Assembly: GCA_045648765.1 (NCBI GenBank)
Contig: JAZROQ010000013.1
Span: 1-31,118 of the forward strand
Length of the DNA stretch: 31,118 nt
Direction of reading: 5' to 3'
DNA from: RGIG3009 sp045648765
GTDB taxonomy: Bacteria > Bacillota > Clostridia > Oscillospirales > Acutalibacteraceae
Shown: positions 21,661-29,216 of the stretch, one piece after another
How positions within the stretch are numbered: position 1 is the first letter of the stretch
Layout of the letters: every line of letters begins with the position of its first letter
Program-made: the position numbers and the translations under genes
Notes under the pieces: model-generated
Told to the model about the DNA's origin: nothing
Databases searched by the model: none
What the model saw: only the letters and a program-made list of their open reading frames with translations

Positions 21661-22134
21661 ATGATACAAAAAACATGTTGCTTTTTTGGGCATCGAGAAA
21701 TTGTTGAGACAGAAAAACTGAAAAAAGAAGTATATGATACCATCGTGAATTTGATTGTGAACGAAAAGGTTGAGGTTTTTCTTTTTGGTAGCAAGAGCCG
21801 TTTTAACAGTTTGTGTCATACGTTGGTGAGCGAAATAAAAGAACAATTCCCCCACATAAGGAGAATTTATGTAAGAGCGGAATATCCTGTTATCAGTGAC
21901 AGTTACAAGGCATATTTACTGAAAGATTATGAGGAAACGTATTACCCCGAAAAAAATATCGGGGCGGGTAAGGCGGTTTACGTTAAACGAAACTGCGAAA
22001 TGATAGATAACAGCAAATTTTGTGTGGTGTATTGTCAGGAGATGTGTTTTCCTGCGGGTCGTAAGAGCGGGACTAAAATAGCGTTGGAGTATGCCGTTAA
22101 AAAACAGAAGGTGATTTTTCGGTTTTTGAAATAG
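21661..22134 (+). CDS. SLOG-family protein
   Basis: A 157-residue cytoplasmic protein of the SLOG (SMF/DprA-LOG) Rossmann superfamily, whose members are predicted to bind or process nucleotide-derived ligands. Visible motifs are CCFFGHRE (6-13), FLFGSKSRFNSLC (40-52), RNCEMIDNSKFCVVY (110-124) and KSGTKIALEYA (135-145), the expected beta-strand/glycine pattern. I chose ATG 21661 because GGGGTG lies six bases upstream; the upstream GTG and ATG at 21652 and 21655 overlap or crowd that site. Relatives of this FFGHR type are frequent in clostridia, but their role is unknown to me. It is divergent from an XRE regulator with twin operators between, so expression is probably induced when that repressor is relieved. 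Confidence 0.82.
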   Translation: MIQKTCCFFGHREIVETEKLKKEVYDTIVNLIVNEKVEVFLFGSKSRFNSLCHTLVSEIKEQFPHIRRIYVRAEYPVISDSYKAYLLKDYEETYYPEKNIGAGKAVYVKRNCEMIDNSKFCVVYCQEMCFPAGRKSGTKIALEYAVKKQKVIFRFLK

Positions 22135-22139
22135 TGTGT

Positions 22140-22170
22140 CACCTTTCCGTTTGGCGGTGCATACACTGTA
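22140..22170 (+). promoter_or_regulatory. Possible sigma-E/sigma-K sporulation promoter
   Basis: CATACACTGTA (22160-22170) matches the CATACAHT form of mother-cell sporulation -10 boxes. CACC at 22140-22143, 16 bases upstream, resembles the sigma-K -35 ACm core. No good sigma-A promoter is visible before the small-protein operon. The motif is short, so the call is tentative. Confidence 0.35.
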
Positions 22171-22197
22171 TTAGGACAACAAGGGAGGTTTTGGAAT

Positions 22198-22452
22198 ATG
22201 AGTGGAGTGACACCGGAACAACTGAACGCTTTGTTACAATTTGCCGCCAAACGGTTGGGAACAACGCCCGAAAAGCTGGCACAAACGGTGCAAAACGGCG
22301 GATTGGAAGCCGTTAAAGACAAAATGGGCGCCGACAACGTGAAAAAAGTGACGGATTTGGTGGGGAATCCCGCACAAATCGAGCAATTTTTGCAGTCGCC
22401 ACAAGTGGCGGCGTTGCTCAAACAGTTGGGGGGAGGCAAGCATGGCGGATGA
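22198..22452 (+). CDS. Small helical protein, unknown (cluster gene 1)
   Basis: An 84-residue protein without signal peptide or membrane segment. TPEQLNALLQFAAKRLGTTP, then an EKLAQTV-QNGGLEAV segment, IEQFLQSPQVAALLKQL and a Gly/His-rich tail suggest a bundle of short amphipathic helices. I do not recognise a named family. GGGAGG about nine bases before the ATG is a good ribosome site. It overlaps the next small gene by 11 bases. The cluster lies behind a possible sporulation-type promoter, so a role in spore formation is a hypothesis, not a reading. Confidence 0.75.
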   Translation: MSGVTPEQLNALLQFAAKRLGTTPEKLAQTVQNGGLEAVKDKMGADNVKKVTDLVGNPAQIEQFLQSPQVAALLKQLGGGKHGG

Positions 22453-22783
22453 TTTGGCAGAAAAGCTAAACGCGTTTTTGAGTTCACCCGATGCCATGGA
22501 AAAACTGCAAGGGGCCATGGCGGCGTTTGGGGTTTCGCCCGAAGCACCGCCCGAAAAAGAAGAACCGCCACCGCCTCCTGCCAACGAGTTGGGGGATTTG
22601 TCGGGGCTTTTGAAATTGGCGCCGCTGATTTCGCAATTGGGGCAAGAGGACCAAAACACGGTGCTGTTAAACGCGTTGCGCCCGTATTTGCACGGTGAGC
22701 GCGAAAAACGGTTGAACGATTCCATGAAAATGATGAAGTTATTAAAACTGTTACCGTTGTTACAGCAAAAAGGAGGGTTATAA
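22442..22783 (+). CDS. Small protein with Pro-rich linker, unknown (cluster gene 2)
   Basis: A 113-residue protein. An N-terminal helix (ADDLAEKLNAFLSSPDAMEK) shares a pattern with the first gene's C-terminus, and a Pro/Glu-rich linker follows at about 36-48. The C-terminal helical part contains LLNALRPYLHGEREKRL and ends in a Met/Leu/Lys-rich helix (MKMMKLLKLLPLL), possibly membrane-surface binding. No family is recognised. GGGGGAGG within the end of the preceding gene serves as ribosome site, and the two frames overlap by 11 bases, indicating coupled expression. The third gene of the cluster starts three bases after its stop. Confidence 0.75.
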   Translation: MADDLAEKLNAFLSSPDAMEKLQGAMAAFGVSPEAPPEKEEPPPPPANELGDLSGLLKLAPLISQLGQEDQNTVLLNALRPYLHGEREKRLNDSMKMMKLLKLLPLLQQKGGL

Positions 22784-22786
22784 ACG

Positions 22787-23182
22787 GTGAACAACCCATC
22801 GGTGATACAATTACAACGCGAAGCCGCACAGCGGGTGCGGCAAATGGAAGAACATTCCCGCCGACTGGTGCGCGAACATCCTGTGAAAATTCATCGCGGG
22901 ACGGTGCTGACACCGCAACCGCCGCGACCGACGGTGCCGCCATGCGAAGAAACGGTGACGTTTTGGGAAGAAGAGCCGATTCTTGACGCGCCGACCGTGT
23001 GCGCCGAGCCGCCAAAAGAAAAACCGCCTTGTGTGCCGAAAAAGGCAGACAAAGGCGGCGGTACGCTTTCGTGGATTTTGGGGGATTCGGAACGGACATT
23101 GCTGATTTTGCTCGCTGTGGTGTTGTGGCAAAACGGCGCGCCGCCCGAATTGTTGTTGGCGTTGCTCTACGTGGCGTTATAA
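22787..23182 (+). CDS. Small protein with C-terminal hydrophobic hairpin (cluster gene 3)
   Basis: A 131-residue protein. The N-terminal 30 residues are a charged helix (REAAQRVRQMEEHSRRLVRE). The middle is Pro-rich and acidic with scattered Cys, and the last 30 residues are hydrophobic (LLILLAVVLWQNG then PPELLLALLYVAL), likely two short membrane passes that anchor the protein. Start is GTG at 22787 with AAAAGGAGGG ten bases upstream. The family is unrecognised. With its two upstream partners it forms a three-gene unit that could build a membrane-attached complex. Its 3' end overlaps the convergent minus-strand gene by six bases. Confidence 0.72.
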   Translation: MNNPSVIQLQREAAQRVRQMEEHSRRLVREHPVKIHRGTVLTPQPPRPTVPPCEETVTFWEEEPILDAPTVCAEPPKEKPPCVPKKADKGGGTLSWILGDSERTLLILLAVVLWQNGAPPELLLALLYVAL

Positions 23183-23716
23183 ATCACAAAACTCGGCAAT
23201 GTTTTCGCGAATGTAGGCGGCGGCGCTTTCGAGCGGGGTTTCGGCGGCGATAGCGTCGCGCAAGGCCGCCGACAGGTCGGCGGTGAGGTCGTTTTCGGCA
23301 AAGGCGGTGGTCAGTGCCGTGAGCGCCGCGGCGCATTGTTCGGCGCCGAGCAACAAAAAGCCGTCGGTTGCCACATCGGCAAAGCGGCGCGAAGTGGCGG
23401 ACAGTTTTTCGAAATCGGCAGCGGCAATTTCGTTGCAGAACAGCCACACGCTGTAAACGGCGGTGCGACCGTGCGAAAGCACGGCAGTTTCTTTGTATAA
23501 ATCGGTGCCGCGGGCAAGCAAGTTGGCAACCACGGCGCGCACGAGTTCTTCGTTCGGCAAAGCCGACAGCATTTCGGGTGTGAGCGTTTTATAGCGTTCG
23601 TAAAGAGTGGCAGTTTTGCCGCTCTTTTCTTTTTTTTCTAACCGTTGCAAGTAAAAATAAATGATAATGGCAAGAACAATGAGTACCACGGTGCCAAGAT
23701 TGAAATTTCCAAACAT
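23177..23716 (-). CDS. Membrane-anchored protein, unknown function
   Basis: A 179-residue protein with one N-terminal membrane segment (about 8-22) followed by a charged stretch LQRLEKKEKSGK and a helical, alanine-rich cytoplasmic domain of about 150 residues (segments LTPEMLSALPNEELVRAVVA and FADVATDGFLLLGAEQCAAA). No named family is recognised. The frame is open to 24007 inside rsmI, but AAGGAG eight bases before the ATG at 23716 and the membrane segment fix the start. It follows rsmI by five bases and is probably the last gene of the ferredoxin-trmN6-rsmI transcript. Its end overlaps the convergent small-protein gene. Confidence 0.75.
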   Translation of the reverse strand: MFGNFNLGTVVLIVLAIIIYFYLQRLEKKEKSGKTATLYERYKTLTPEMLSALPNEELVRAVVANLLARGTDLYKETAVLSHGRTAVYSVWLFCNEIAAADFEKLSATSRRFADVATDGFLLLGAEQCAAALTALTTAFAENDLTADLSAALRDAIAAETPLESAAAYIRENIAEFCDL

Positions 23717-23721
23717 AGCAG

Positions 23722-24552
23722 TTACTCCTTTTGCATGAGTGCGCGATAAATATCGCCTTTTTTGAGCCCTGTTTGCGCCGCCGCTTTTTTGGAAGCGTCG
23801 GAGGCGGAAAAGCCTTCTTCGATGAGGGATTGCGCCGTTTTTACGGCTTCGTCCAAGGTGAAGGTTTGCGGTTTTTGGGCTTCGGCGCCGTTTATTACCA
23901 ACACAAATTCGCCGCGCGGCGGGTTTTCGCGGTAGTGGTCGACAGCGGCGGCAAGGGTGGTGAGTTTGATTTCTTCGTGCAGTTTGGTGAGTTCTCTGGC
24001 AAGGCACAAACGGCGGTCACCCCACGCCGTGAGCATATCTTCCAAGGTGGAAAGCAGTTTGTGCGGGGCTTCATAGAACACCATGGTGCGCTGCTCGTTT
24101 ACCAAAGAGTCCAGATGTTCGCGGCGGGAACGGCGGTTGACGCTTAAAAACCCTTCGAACGTGAAGCGCCCTGTGGGCAACCCCGAAACGGCAAGTGCCG
24201 CAATGCCCGCGCACGGACCGGGAATCACGCTGACAGGGATCCCGCGTTGATGGCACAAAGCCACCAAATCTTCGCCGGGGTCGGAAATGGCAGGCATGCC
24301 CGCATCGGTGACCAGCACGGCGTTTTCGCCTTGTTCTAATTTTTGGCAGATTTGTTCGCCGCGTTCGCGTTTGTTATGCTCGAAATAACTGATTAGCGGT
24401 TTGCGAATGCCGAAATGGTTGAGCAAGGTAAGTGACACGCGGGTGTCTTCGGCGGCAATGAAGTCGCAATTTTCCAGCGCTTGAACGGCGCGGGGCGAAA
24501 AGTCGGAAAGGTTGCCGATGGGGGTTCCCACCAGTGTTAAGGTGCCGGACAT
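23722..24552 (-). CDS. rsmI: 16S rRNA (cytidine1402-2'-O)-methyltransferase RsmI
   Basis: A 276-residue cytoplasmic methyltransferase that 2'-O-methylates C1402 in the ribosomal decoding centre using S-adenosylmethionine. Family signatures are VGTPIGNLSDFSPRAV (8-23), AAEDTR (33-38), LVTDAGMPAISDPG, VIPGPCAGIAALAVSGLP and MVFYEAPHKLLSTLEDM, all typical of the tetrapyrrole-methylase fold of RsmI. The C-terminus (EGFSASDASKKAAAQTGLKK and GDIYRALMQKE) matches the usual RsmI helical tail. The gene begins within the end of the trmN6 gene (16-base overlap), an order common in Firmicutes, and is followed by a membrane-anchored unknown. Confidence 0.96.
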   Translation of the reverse strand: MSGTLTLVGTPIGNLSDFSPRAVQALENCDFIAAEDTRVSLTLLNHFGIRKPLISYFEHNKRERGEQICQKLEQGENAVLVTDAGMPAISDPGEDLVALCHQRGIPVSVIPGPCAGIAALAVSGLPTGRFTFEGFLSVNRRSRREHLDSLVNEQRTMVFYEAPHKLLSTLEDMLTAWGDRRLCLARELTKLHEEIKLTTLAAAVDHYRENPPRGEFVLVINGAEAQKPQTFTLDEAVKTAQSLIEEGFSASDASKKAAAQTGLKKGDIYRALMQKE

Positions 24553-25214
24553 TTTGTATCACACTCCTCGATAAATAGTGGCGGTAAAACATTGAGTGAC
24601 GGTTTGCCGCCTTTGACGGCATCGCACAAAAACAAAAACGGGGCGGTATCGCGCCGCGCGTGTACCCATTGCAGACGTTTGGGTTCTAAACCGTGCGCGC
24701 GTAAAGTGAGAACGACATCTGCTAACCGTTCGGGACGGTGGCAAAACAAAAAATGAGCGCCGACTTTGAGCAAAGAAGAGGCGGCGGTTACCACGTCGGG
24801 CAAGGTGTTTTCCTCTTCGTGACGCGCCAAGCGCCGTGCGGGCGTGGCACTGACTTTGCCGCTGTTTTTGGCAAAATAGGGCGGGTTACACACCACGCAA
24901 TCGTAAGCACCGCGAGGCAAAGACAAGTTTTTCCAATTTTGGTGCCAAACGGTGATTTGATGGGACAACCCATTTTGTTTGACAGCGGCGCTCGAAAGCG
25001 CAACCGCTTTTTCTGCGCAATCGACGGCGTCGACCATAGCGGTGGGCGGCAATTCCCACAACAGGGGGATAATGCCGCTGCCGGTGCCCAAATCGCAACT
25101 GCGACCGTGGGCAAACGGTGCCGAAAATGCCGAAAGCAACACGGCGTCGGCACCAAAGGTGCAGTCGTTATCACAAAAGACGGTTCTGCCGTTGTTTAGA
25201 CGTTCAGTACGCAT
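24537..25214 (-). CDS. TrmN6-like tRNA1(Val) (adenine37-N6)-methyltransferase
   Basis: A 225-residue S-adenosylmethionine-dependent methyltransferase. FGADAVLLSAF (20-30), DLGTGSGIIPLL (41-52) for cofactor binding and VVCNPPYF (107-114), the NPPY motif of N6-adenine methyltransferases, place it with TrmN6/YfiC. These proteins methylate A37 of tRNA1(Val) in E. coli; the exact tRNA target in clostridia is not proven. The frame is open to 25256, but GAGG before the ATG at 25214 and the family's usual N-terminus decide the start. A hairpin terminator separates it from the ferredoxin gene. The 3' end overlaps rsmI by 16 bases, so both RNA-modification enzymes are coupled. Confidence 0.9.
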   Translation of the reverse strand: MRTERLNNGRTVFCDNDCTFGADAVLLSAFSAPFAHGRSCDLGTGSGIIPLLWELPPTAMVDAVDCAEKAVALSSAAVKQNGLSHQITVWHQNWKNLSLPRGAYDCVVCNPPYFAKNSGKVSATPARRLARHEEENTLPDVVTAASSLLKVGAHFLFCHRPERLADVVLTLRAHGLEPKRLQWVHARRDTAPFLFLCDAVKGGKPSLNVLPPLFIEECDTKCPAP

Positions 25215-25232
25215 AACGATACCTCTATAAGA

Positions 25233-25263
25233 CAAAAGGCTGTCGCTACGCGACATCCTTTTT
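25233..25263 (-). terminator. Terminator or attenuator between ferredoxin and trmN6
   Basis: On the minus strand AAGG-A-TGTCGC pairs with GCGACA-G-CCTT around a GTA loop, followed by TTTTGT. It would reduce transcription from the ferredoxin promoter into the methyltransferase genes. Confidence 0.7.
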
Positions 25264-25274
25264 GGAATGTGAGA

Positions 25275-25445
25275 TTATTCAGCCTCGGGTGCGCCCACGG
25301 GGCAAACATCAGCACAAGCGCCGCAATCGATGCAGGTTTCTGCATTGATGACATAAACGCCGTCGCCTTCTGCAATAGCTTCTACGGGGCAGCCTTCTGC
25401 GCAAGCGCCGCAAGCGATGCAGGATTCGTTAATTTTGTAAGCCAT
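25275..25445 (-). CDS. 2[4Fe-4S] ferredoxin
   Basis: A 56-residue clostridial-type ferredoxin, read from the reverse complement. It begins MAYKINESCIACGACAEGCP and later has CIDCGACADVCPVGAPEAE. Both CxxCxxCxxxCP motifs are complete (Cys 9, 12, 15, 19 and the second set about 28 residues later), so two [4Fe-4S] clusters are expected. It carries electrons between cytoplasmic oxidoreductases such as pyruvate-ferredoxin oxidoreductase and hydrogenases. AAAGGAGGTG precedes the ATG, and a promoter lies at 25477-25505. The 56-residue length is the normal size for this class. Its presence supports an anaerobic host. Confidence 0.97.
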   Translation of the reverse strand: MAYKINESCIACGACAEGCPVEAIAEGDGVYVINAETCIDCGACADVCPVGAPEAE

Positions 25446-25476
25446 GTTAAAGCACCTCCTTTACTCTACATCTCGT

Positions 25477-25505
25477 AGGATAGCATATTTTTATACAAAA
25501 AGCAA
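25477..25505 (-). promoter_or_regulatory. Ferredoxin promoter
   Basis: On the minus strand TTGCTT (25500-25505), a 17-base spacer and TATCCT (25477-25482) with an extended -10 TGC. Confidence 0.65.
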
Positions 25506-25543
25506 CTAATTTTTTAACGGAACATTAAAAAAGAAAAAAGCAC

Positions 25544-25573
25544 TTGCCTTTTGTGTCGAATCGTGTGTATAAT
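25544..25573 (+). promoter_or_regulatory. Sigma-A promoter of the dnaD operon
   Basis: TTGCCT (25544-25549), an 18-base spacer and a perfect TATAAT (25568-25573), 37 bases before the dnaD ATG. No further clear promoter or terminator was seen up to the window end. Confidence 0.75.
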
Positions 25574-25610
25574 GTAAGTTGTCCTACTATCGTTAAAAGG
25601 AGGGAAAACC

Positions 25611-26582
25611 ATGGCGGATTATCGGTTCAAAGCATCGCAATTAAAACGGGTGTTTGTGCTGCCCAAAGATATTGTCGACCGTCACTTGCGGTTAGCGGGT
25701 TCGGTGCAACTGAAAGTGTTGTTGTGGGTTTCCCGCAACGGCGGCGAGTTTGATGCCGAAGCGTGTGCCAAAGCGGTGGGGGTTTCGGCTCCCGATTGCG
25801 CCGATGCTTTGCAATATTGGGTGGCGGCGGGTGTGTTGTTGCCCGAAAACGACGAAAAAGCCCCTGCACCGACACCTCAAAAAGAGGAAAAACCGTCCGA
25901 AGTGTTGCCGCCAAAAACCATAGCGCGGCCCGCGGCGGTCAAACCGCAAATGACCGAAGTGATTAAACGGCAAAAAACCAACAAAGAATTTTCGTATTTG
26001 CTGGATGCGGTCAGCACACGGTTGGGACGCCCGCTGGCAAACGGCGATGCGGAAACGCTGTTATATTTGTATGAAACCGCGGGGTTGCCCGCCGCTGTGA
26101 TTATGATGGTGGTGGAATATGCCGCGCAAGAAAACCGCTTTACCATGCGGTATATTGAAAAAGTGGCATTGGATTGGGCAGACCAAGGGATTATGACCAT
26201 GGCTGCCGCCGAAGAGCATTTGTGCTTTTTGGAGCGGTGTGCCGCGGCGGCTGCCAAGGTGCAAACCTTGTGTTCGCTGACACGGCCCATTTCCAGCGCG
26301 TTTGCCGCCCGCACGGCCGAAAAATGGGTGTACCAATGGCAAGTGGAAGATGCGCTGATTTTGGAAGCGTATGCGGTTTGTGTGGATAAAACCGGTGCGT
26401 TCCAAGCCAAATACATGGACAAAGTGCTGGACAATTGGCGCATGCAGGAAATCACCACGAAAGACCAATTACAAGCGGTGCAAAAAGGGCAAAAGAAAAG
26501 TGCCGCCAAAACCGAAGAAAACAGGGAATATGAAGACATGGTCGAACAATATATTCCGGTATATAAAAAGAAAAAGAGGTGA
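25611..26582 (+). CDS. DnaD-like primosome protein with two DnaB_2 domains
   Basis: A 323-residue cytoplasmic protein predicted to remodel origin DNA and recruit the helicase loader during replication initiation. Residues about 5-78 form a winged-helix-like N-terminus, a Pro/Lys linker covers about 82-120, and two DnaD/DnaB_2 helical domains follow (about 124-205 and 222-285). Their repeats end in the conserved YxxxxxxxW motif: YIEKVALDW in the first and YMDKVLDNW in the second. AAAAGGAGGG precedes the ATG. It is followed after eight bases by the DnaI/DnaC-type loader, the standard Firmicutes arrangement. It is the first gene of a long, tightly spaced operon. Confidence 0.92.
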   Translation: MADYRFKASQLKRVFVLPKDIVDRHLRLAGSVQLKVLLWVSRNGGEFDAEACAKAVGVSAPDCADALQYWVAAGVLLPENDEKAPAPTPQKEEKPSEVLPPKTIARPAAVKPQMTEVIKRQKTNKEFSYLLDAVSTRLGRPLANGDAETLLYLYETAGLPAAVIMMVVEYAAQENRFTMRYIEKVALDWADQGIMTMAAAEEHLCFLERCAAAAAKVQTLCSLTRPISSAFAARTAEKWVYQWQVEDALILEAYAVCVDKTGAFQAKYMDKVLDNWRMQEITTKDQLQAVQKGQKKSAAKTEENREYEDMVEQYIPVYKKKKR

Positions 26583-26590
26583 GCCGTCAC

Positions 26591-27574
26591 ATGTATAGCC
26601 GTGAAATTCATCAAAAAGCACTGGAAACGTTGGAAGCAAGGCGCAGTGCGGCAAATACCCGCGCGGCGGCATTGCACGAGCAAATGTGCGCCACGTTGCC
26701 CCAAATTCGCGAAATCGAAGCCAAGATGGCGCAGTCTTCCGGCAAGGTGGTTGCCGCGATTTTGCGCGGGGGTAACATTGAACAGGAAGTCGAAAAAGTC
26801 AAAACCGAAAATTTGGCATTGCAAGTGGAACTTGCCATGTTGCTCAAAGACCACGGCGTGGATGCGGGGAATTTTGAACCGCAATACACCTGCAAAGTGT
26901 GCGAAGATACGGGGTTTGTGAACGGCAAACGGTGCGCTTGTCACGAACAGTTATTGCGTGAGTTATCGTGTTTGGAATTGTCGGAACTTTCGGCAATGCG
27001 CCCGACATCGTTTGACGATTTATCGCTGGATTATTATTCCGCCCAACCCGACGGACGGACCGGTATTTCGCCGCGTGCGCGCATGCGGGAAGTGATGGAA
27101 TATTGCAAAGCCTATGCAAACGGTTTTGACGGACGCGACCAAAGTTTGTTGTTGCGCGGACCGACCGGTGTGGGCAAAACGCATTTGTCACTTGCCATTG
27201 CGGGTGTGGTGCTTTCACGCGGGTATTCGGTGGTGTACGGACCGGTGCAACAGCTTTTGCACCGCATGGAAAAAGACCATTTCGGGCGTTCCGATTCGGG
27301 CACCGAAGACGTGTTACTCGCGTGTGATTTGCTGATTTTGGACGACGTGGGCACGGAATTTGCAAGTCCGTTTTACACCTCGGCGCTATACAACATTATC
27401 AACGGTCGTATGATGGCGGAAAAACCCACCATTATCAGCACCAATTTAAACCAAAAAGAATTGACCGAACGGTATGGCGAACAAATTGCCTCACGCGTGA
27501 CAGGGACGTTCCAACCCTTGGTGTGCGTGGGAAAAGATATTCGTCAATTAAAACTAAAACAATCGCTAGGATGA
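26591..27574 (+). CDS. DnaI/DnaC-type replicative helicase loader
   Basis: A 327-residue AAA+ ATPase that loads the DnaB/DnaC replicative helicase. A coiled-coil N-terminus (about 1-95) is followed by a zinc-binding cluster CKVCEDTGF...RCACH (C101, C104, C115, C117, H118) and the ATPase core: Walker A GPTGVGKT (190-197), Walker B LLILDDVG (247-254), sensor-1 IISTN (281-285) and the arginine finger SR (301-302). A GTG at 26579 is in frame, but GAGGTGA lies nine bases before the ATG at 26591, so I prefer the latter. It sits directly after dnaD and four bases before a kinase-like gene. Confidence 0.93.
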   Translation: MYSREIHQKALETLEARRSAANTRAAALHEQMCATLPQIREIEAKMAQSSGKVVAAILRGGNIEQEVEKVKTENLALQVELAMLLKDHGVDAGNFEPQYTCKVCEDTGFVNGKRCACHEQLLRELSCLELSELSAMRPTSFDDLSLDYYSAQPDGRTGISPRARMREVMEYCKAYANGFDGRDQSLLLRGPTGVGKTHLSLAIAGVVLSRGYSVVYGPVQQLLHRMEKDHFGRSDSGTEDVLLACDLLILDDVGTEFASPFYTSALYNIINGRMMAEKPTIISTNLNQKELTERYGEQIASRVTGTFQPLVCVGKDIRQLKLKQSLG

Positions 27575-27578
27575 TAGA

Positions 27579-29213
27579 ATGATGGCTACAAAATGTATGG
27601 GTTGCATGCAACCTTTGGAAAAAGGCGCGACGGCGTGTGAACGGTGCGGGTATCCCGCCGGCGGGGTAAACCCTGCGGAATATTTGCAAGTGCGCACATT
27701 GCTTGCCAACCGGTATTTGATTGGTCGCGTGTTGGAAATCGGCGGTGACAGCGCGGTGTATATCGCGTGTGACCAAACCGACGACAGCGTGGTGACGGTG
27801 CGGGAATTTTTCCCCGCCGGTATTTGCAAACGCAGTGAAAACGGTGTGATTATCCCCGAAGAGGGACACGAAATTGCTTTGCAAACCTACAAAACCAAGT
27901 TTTTGAACGTGGCGCGCGCGGTGGCGCGGTTGCGTGACGTGTTGGTGGTGGTGCCTTCGTTTGATATTTTTGAAGAAAACGGCACCGCTTACAGCGTCAG
28001 TGAATATTGCGAAGGCTTGAGCCTTGAAAAATACGTGACAAAAAAAGGCGGACGTTTGCCGTTTGACGAAGTGCGCCGTTTGTTTTTGCCGCTGCTTTCG
28101 GCGGTGTCGACCATTCATTCGTGCGGGGTGTTGCACCTTGGCATCAGCCCCAAAAACGTGTTGGTTGACAGCGAAGGGAATTTGCGCATTAAAAACTTTG
28201 CCATTCCCGAAACTCGCACGGTGAACACCGAATGTAAACCGTATATTTTGGCGGGGTATGCCGCGCCCGAACAATATGAAAAGAAAGCCGAGTGCACTGC
28301 CGCAGCCGACGTGTACGGCATAGCCGCGACGATGTTGTTTGCGCTGACCGGTACGGTGCCGACCGATGCGTTGCAACGTGTCAAAAAAGGCGAAGAATTG
28401 TTGTTGCCGAGTGACGTGGCAAAAACGATTCCCGCACACGTAAAAGAAAGTTTGTATCGCGCGTTGCGCGTTCACCCCGAACGGCGTACCAAAACGATGC
28501 AACAATTGTTGGATGAACTGACGGCAACGCCTGCCGTGGCGGCGTTGATTGAAGAAGAAAAAGAAACCGAAAAACCGGTGCGCGAACCCATGAGCACCCG
28601 CCGTTCTTTGTGGCTGATTTTTGCCGCCGCTTTGGTGGTGTTGGTGATTGTGATGGTGGTGGTGTTGAGTGGGCTCAATTCGTTGCCGCAAGGTCCCGAA
28701 AACCCGACGACCAGCGGGCAACTTTCGCTGAACACTTCGGTCAACGTGACAACCACAACACAAACGGAAGACGTGCGTTTTACCGTGGAAAATTTGGTGG
28801 GTAAAGATGTGCGCGCCGTGCAGAAAAAAACACTTGCCGGTTCGATGAAAGTGGTTATCAAAGGGTATGAATACAGTGACAGCGCGGCCGAGAACACCAT
28901 TTTATCGCAAACGCCTGCGGCAGACGAAAAAGCCGACCGCGGCAGTGTGATTTCGGTGGTGATCAGTGCGGGTTCGGCGCAAGGAAAAATGCCGAACTTG
29001 GCGGGCTGGAAAGAAGAACACGCGCGGCTGTACCTGAAAGCGTTGGGGTATGAGGTTGCCGAGCAATCGATGTTGCTTCAAAAAAGCGAGTACGAAAAGG
29101 GCTTGGTGGAACGCAGTGTTCCCGCCGCAGGCGCACCCATTACGGTGGGCGACACGGTGACGCTTTACGTCAGCAACGTGCAGACCGAAACGGTCACGAC
29201 CGAAGGAGAATAA
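27579..29213 (+). CDS. Membrane PASTA pseudokinase with zinc ribbon
   Basis: A 544-residue protein. Order: a four-cysteine zinc ribbon (C6, C9, C20, C23), a protein-kinase fold (about 45-315), one membrane segment (344-364), a Ser/Thr/Asn-rich stretch, and two extracellular PASTA domains (about 398-466 and 469-534) that in relatives bind peptidoglycan fragments. The fold matches Ser/Thr kinases (Gly loop LEIGGDSAVY, APEQY), but the key residues are changed: the VAIK lysine is R75, HRD reads HLG (186-188) and DFG reads NFA (206-208). It is most likely catalytically dead and acts as a wall-sensing scaffold. Either ATG at 27579 or 27582 may start it. It follows the helicase loader and precedes two esterases on the same strand. 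Confidence 0.88.
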   Translation: MMATKCMGCMQPLEKGATACERCGYPAGGVNPAEYLQVRTLLANRYLIGRVLEIGGDSAVYIACDQTDDSVVTVREFFPAGICKRSENGVIIPEEGHEIALQTYKTKFLNVARAVARLRDVLVVVPSFDIFEENGTAYSVSEYCEGLSLEKYVTKKGGRLPFDEVRRLFLPLLSAVSTIHSCGVLHLGISPKNVLVDSEGNLRIKNFAIPETRTVNTECKPYILAGYAAPEQYEKKAECTAAADVYGIAATMLFALTGTVPTDALQRVKKGEELLLPSDVAKTIPAHVKESLYRALRVHPERRTKTMQQLLDELTATPAVAALIEEEKETEKPVREPMSTRRSLWLIFAAALVVLVIVMVVVLSGLNSLPQGPENPTTSGQLSLNTSVNVTTTTQTEDVRFTVENLVGKDVRAVQKKTLAGSMKVVIKGYEYSDSAAENTILSQTPAADEKADRGSVISVVISAGSAQGKMPNLAGWKEEHARLYLKALGYEVAEQSMLLQKSEYEKGLVERSVPAAGAPITVGDTVTLYVSNVQTETVTTEGE

Positions 29214-29216
29214 CGC

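Noticed and set aside
27435..28763. 442-residue minus-strand ORF opposite dnaI and the pseudokinase
   Set aside because: His/Arg/Gln/Phe-rich composition typical of a reverse-frame shadow; the plus-strand genes carry clear domains.
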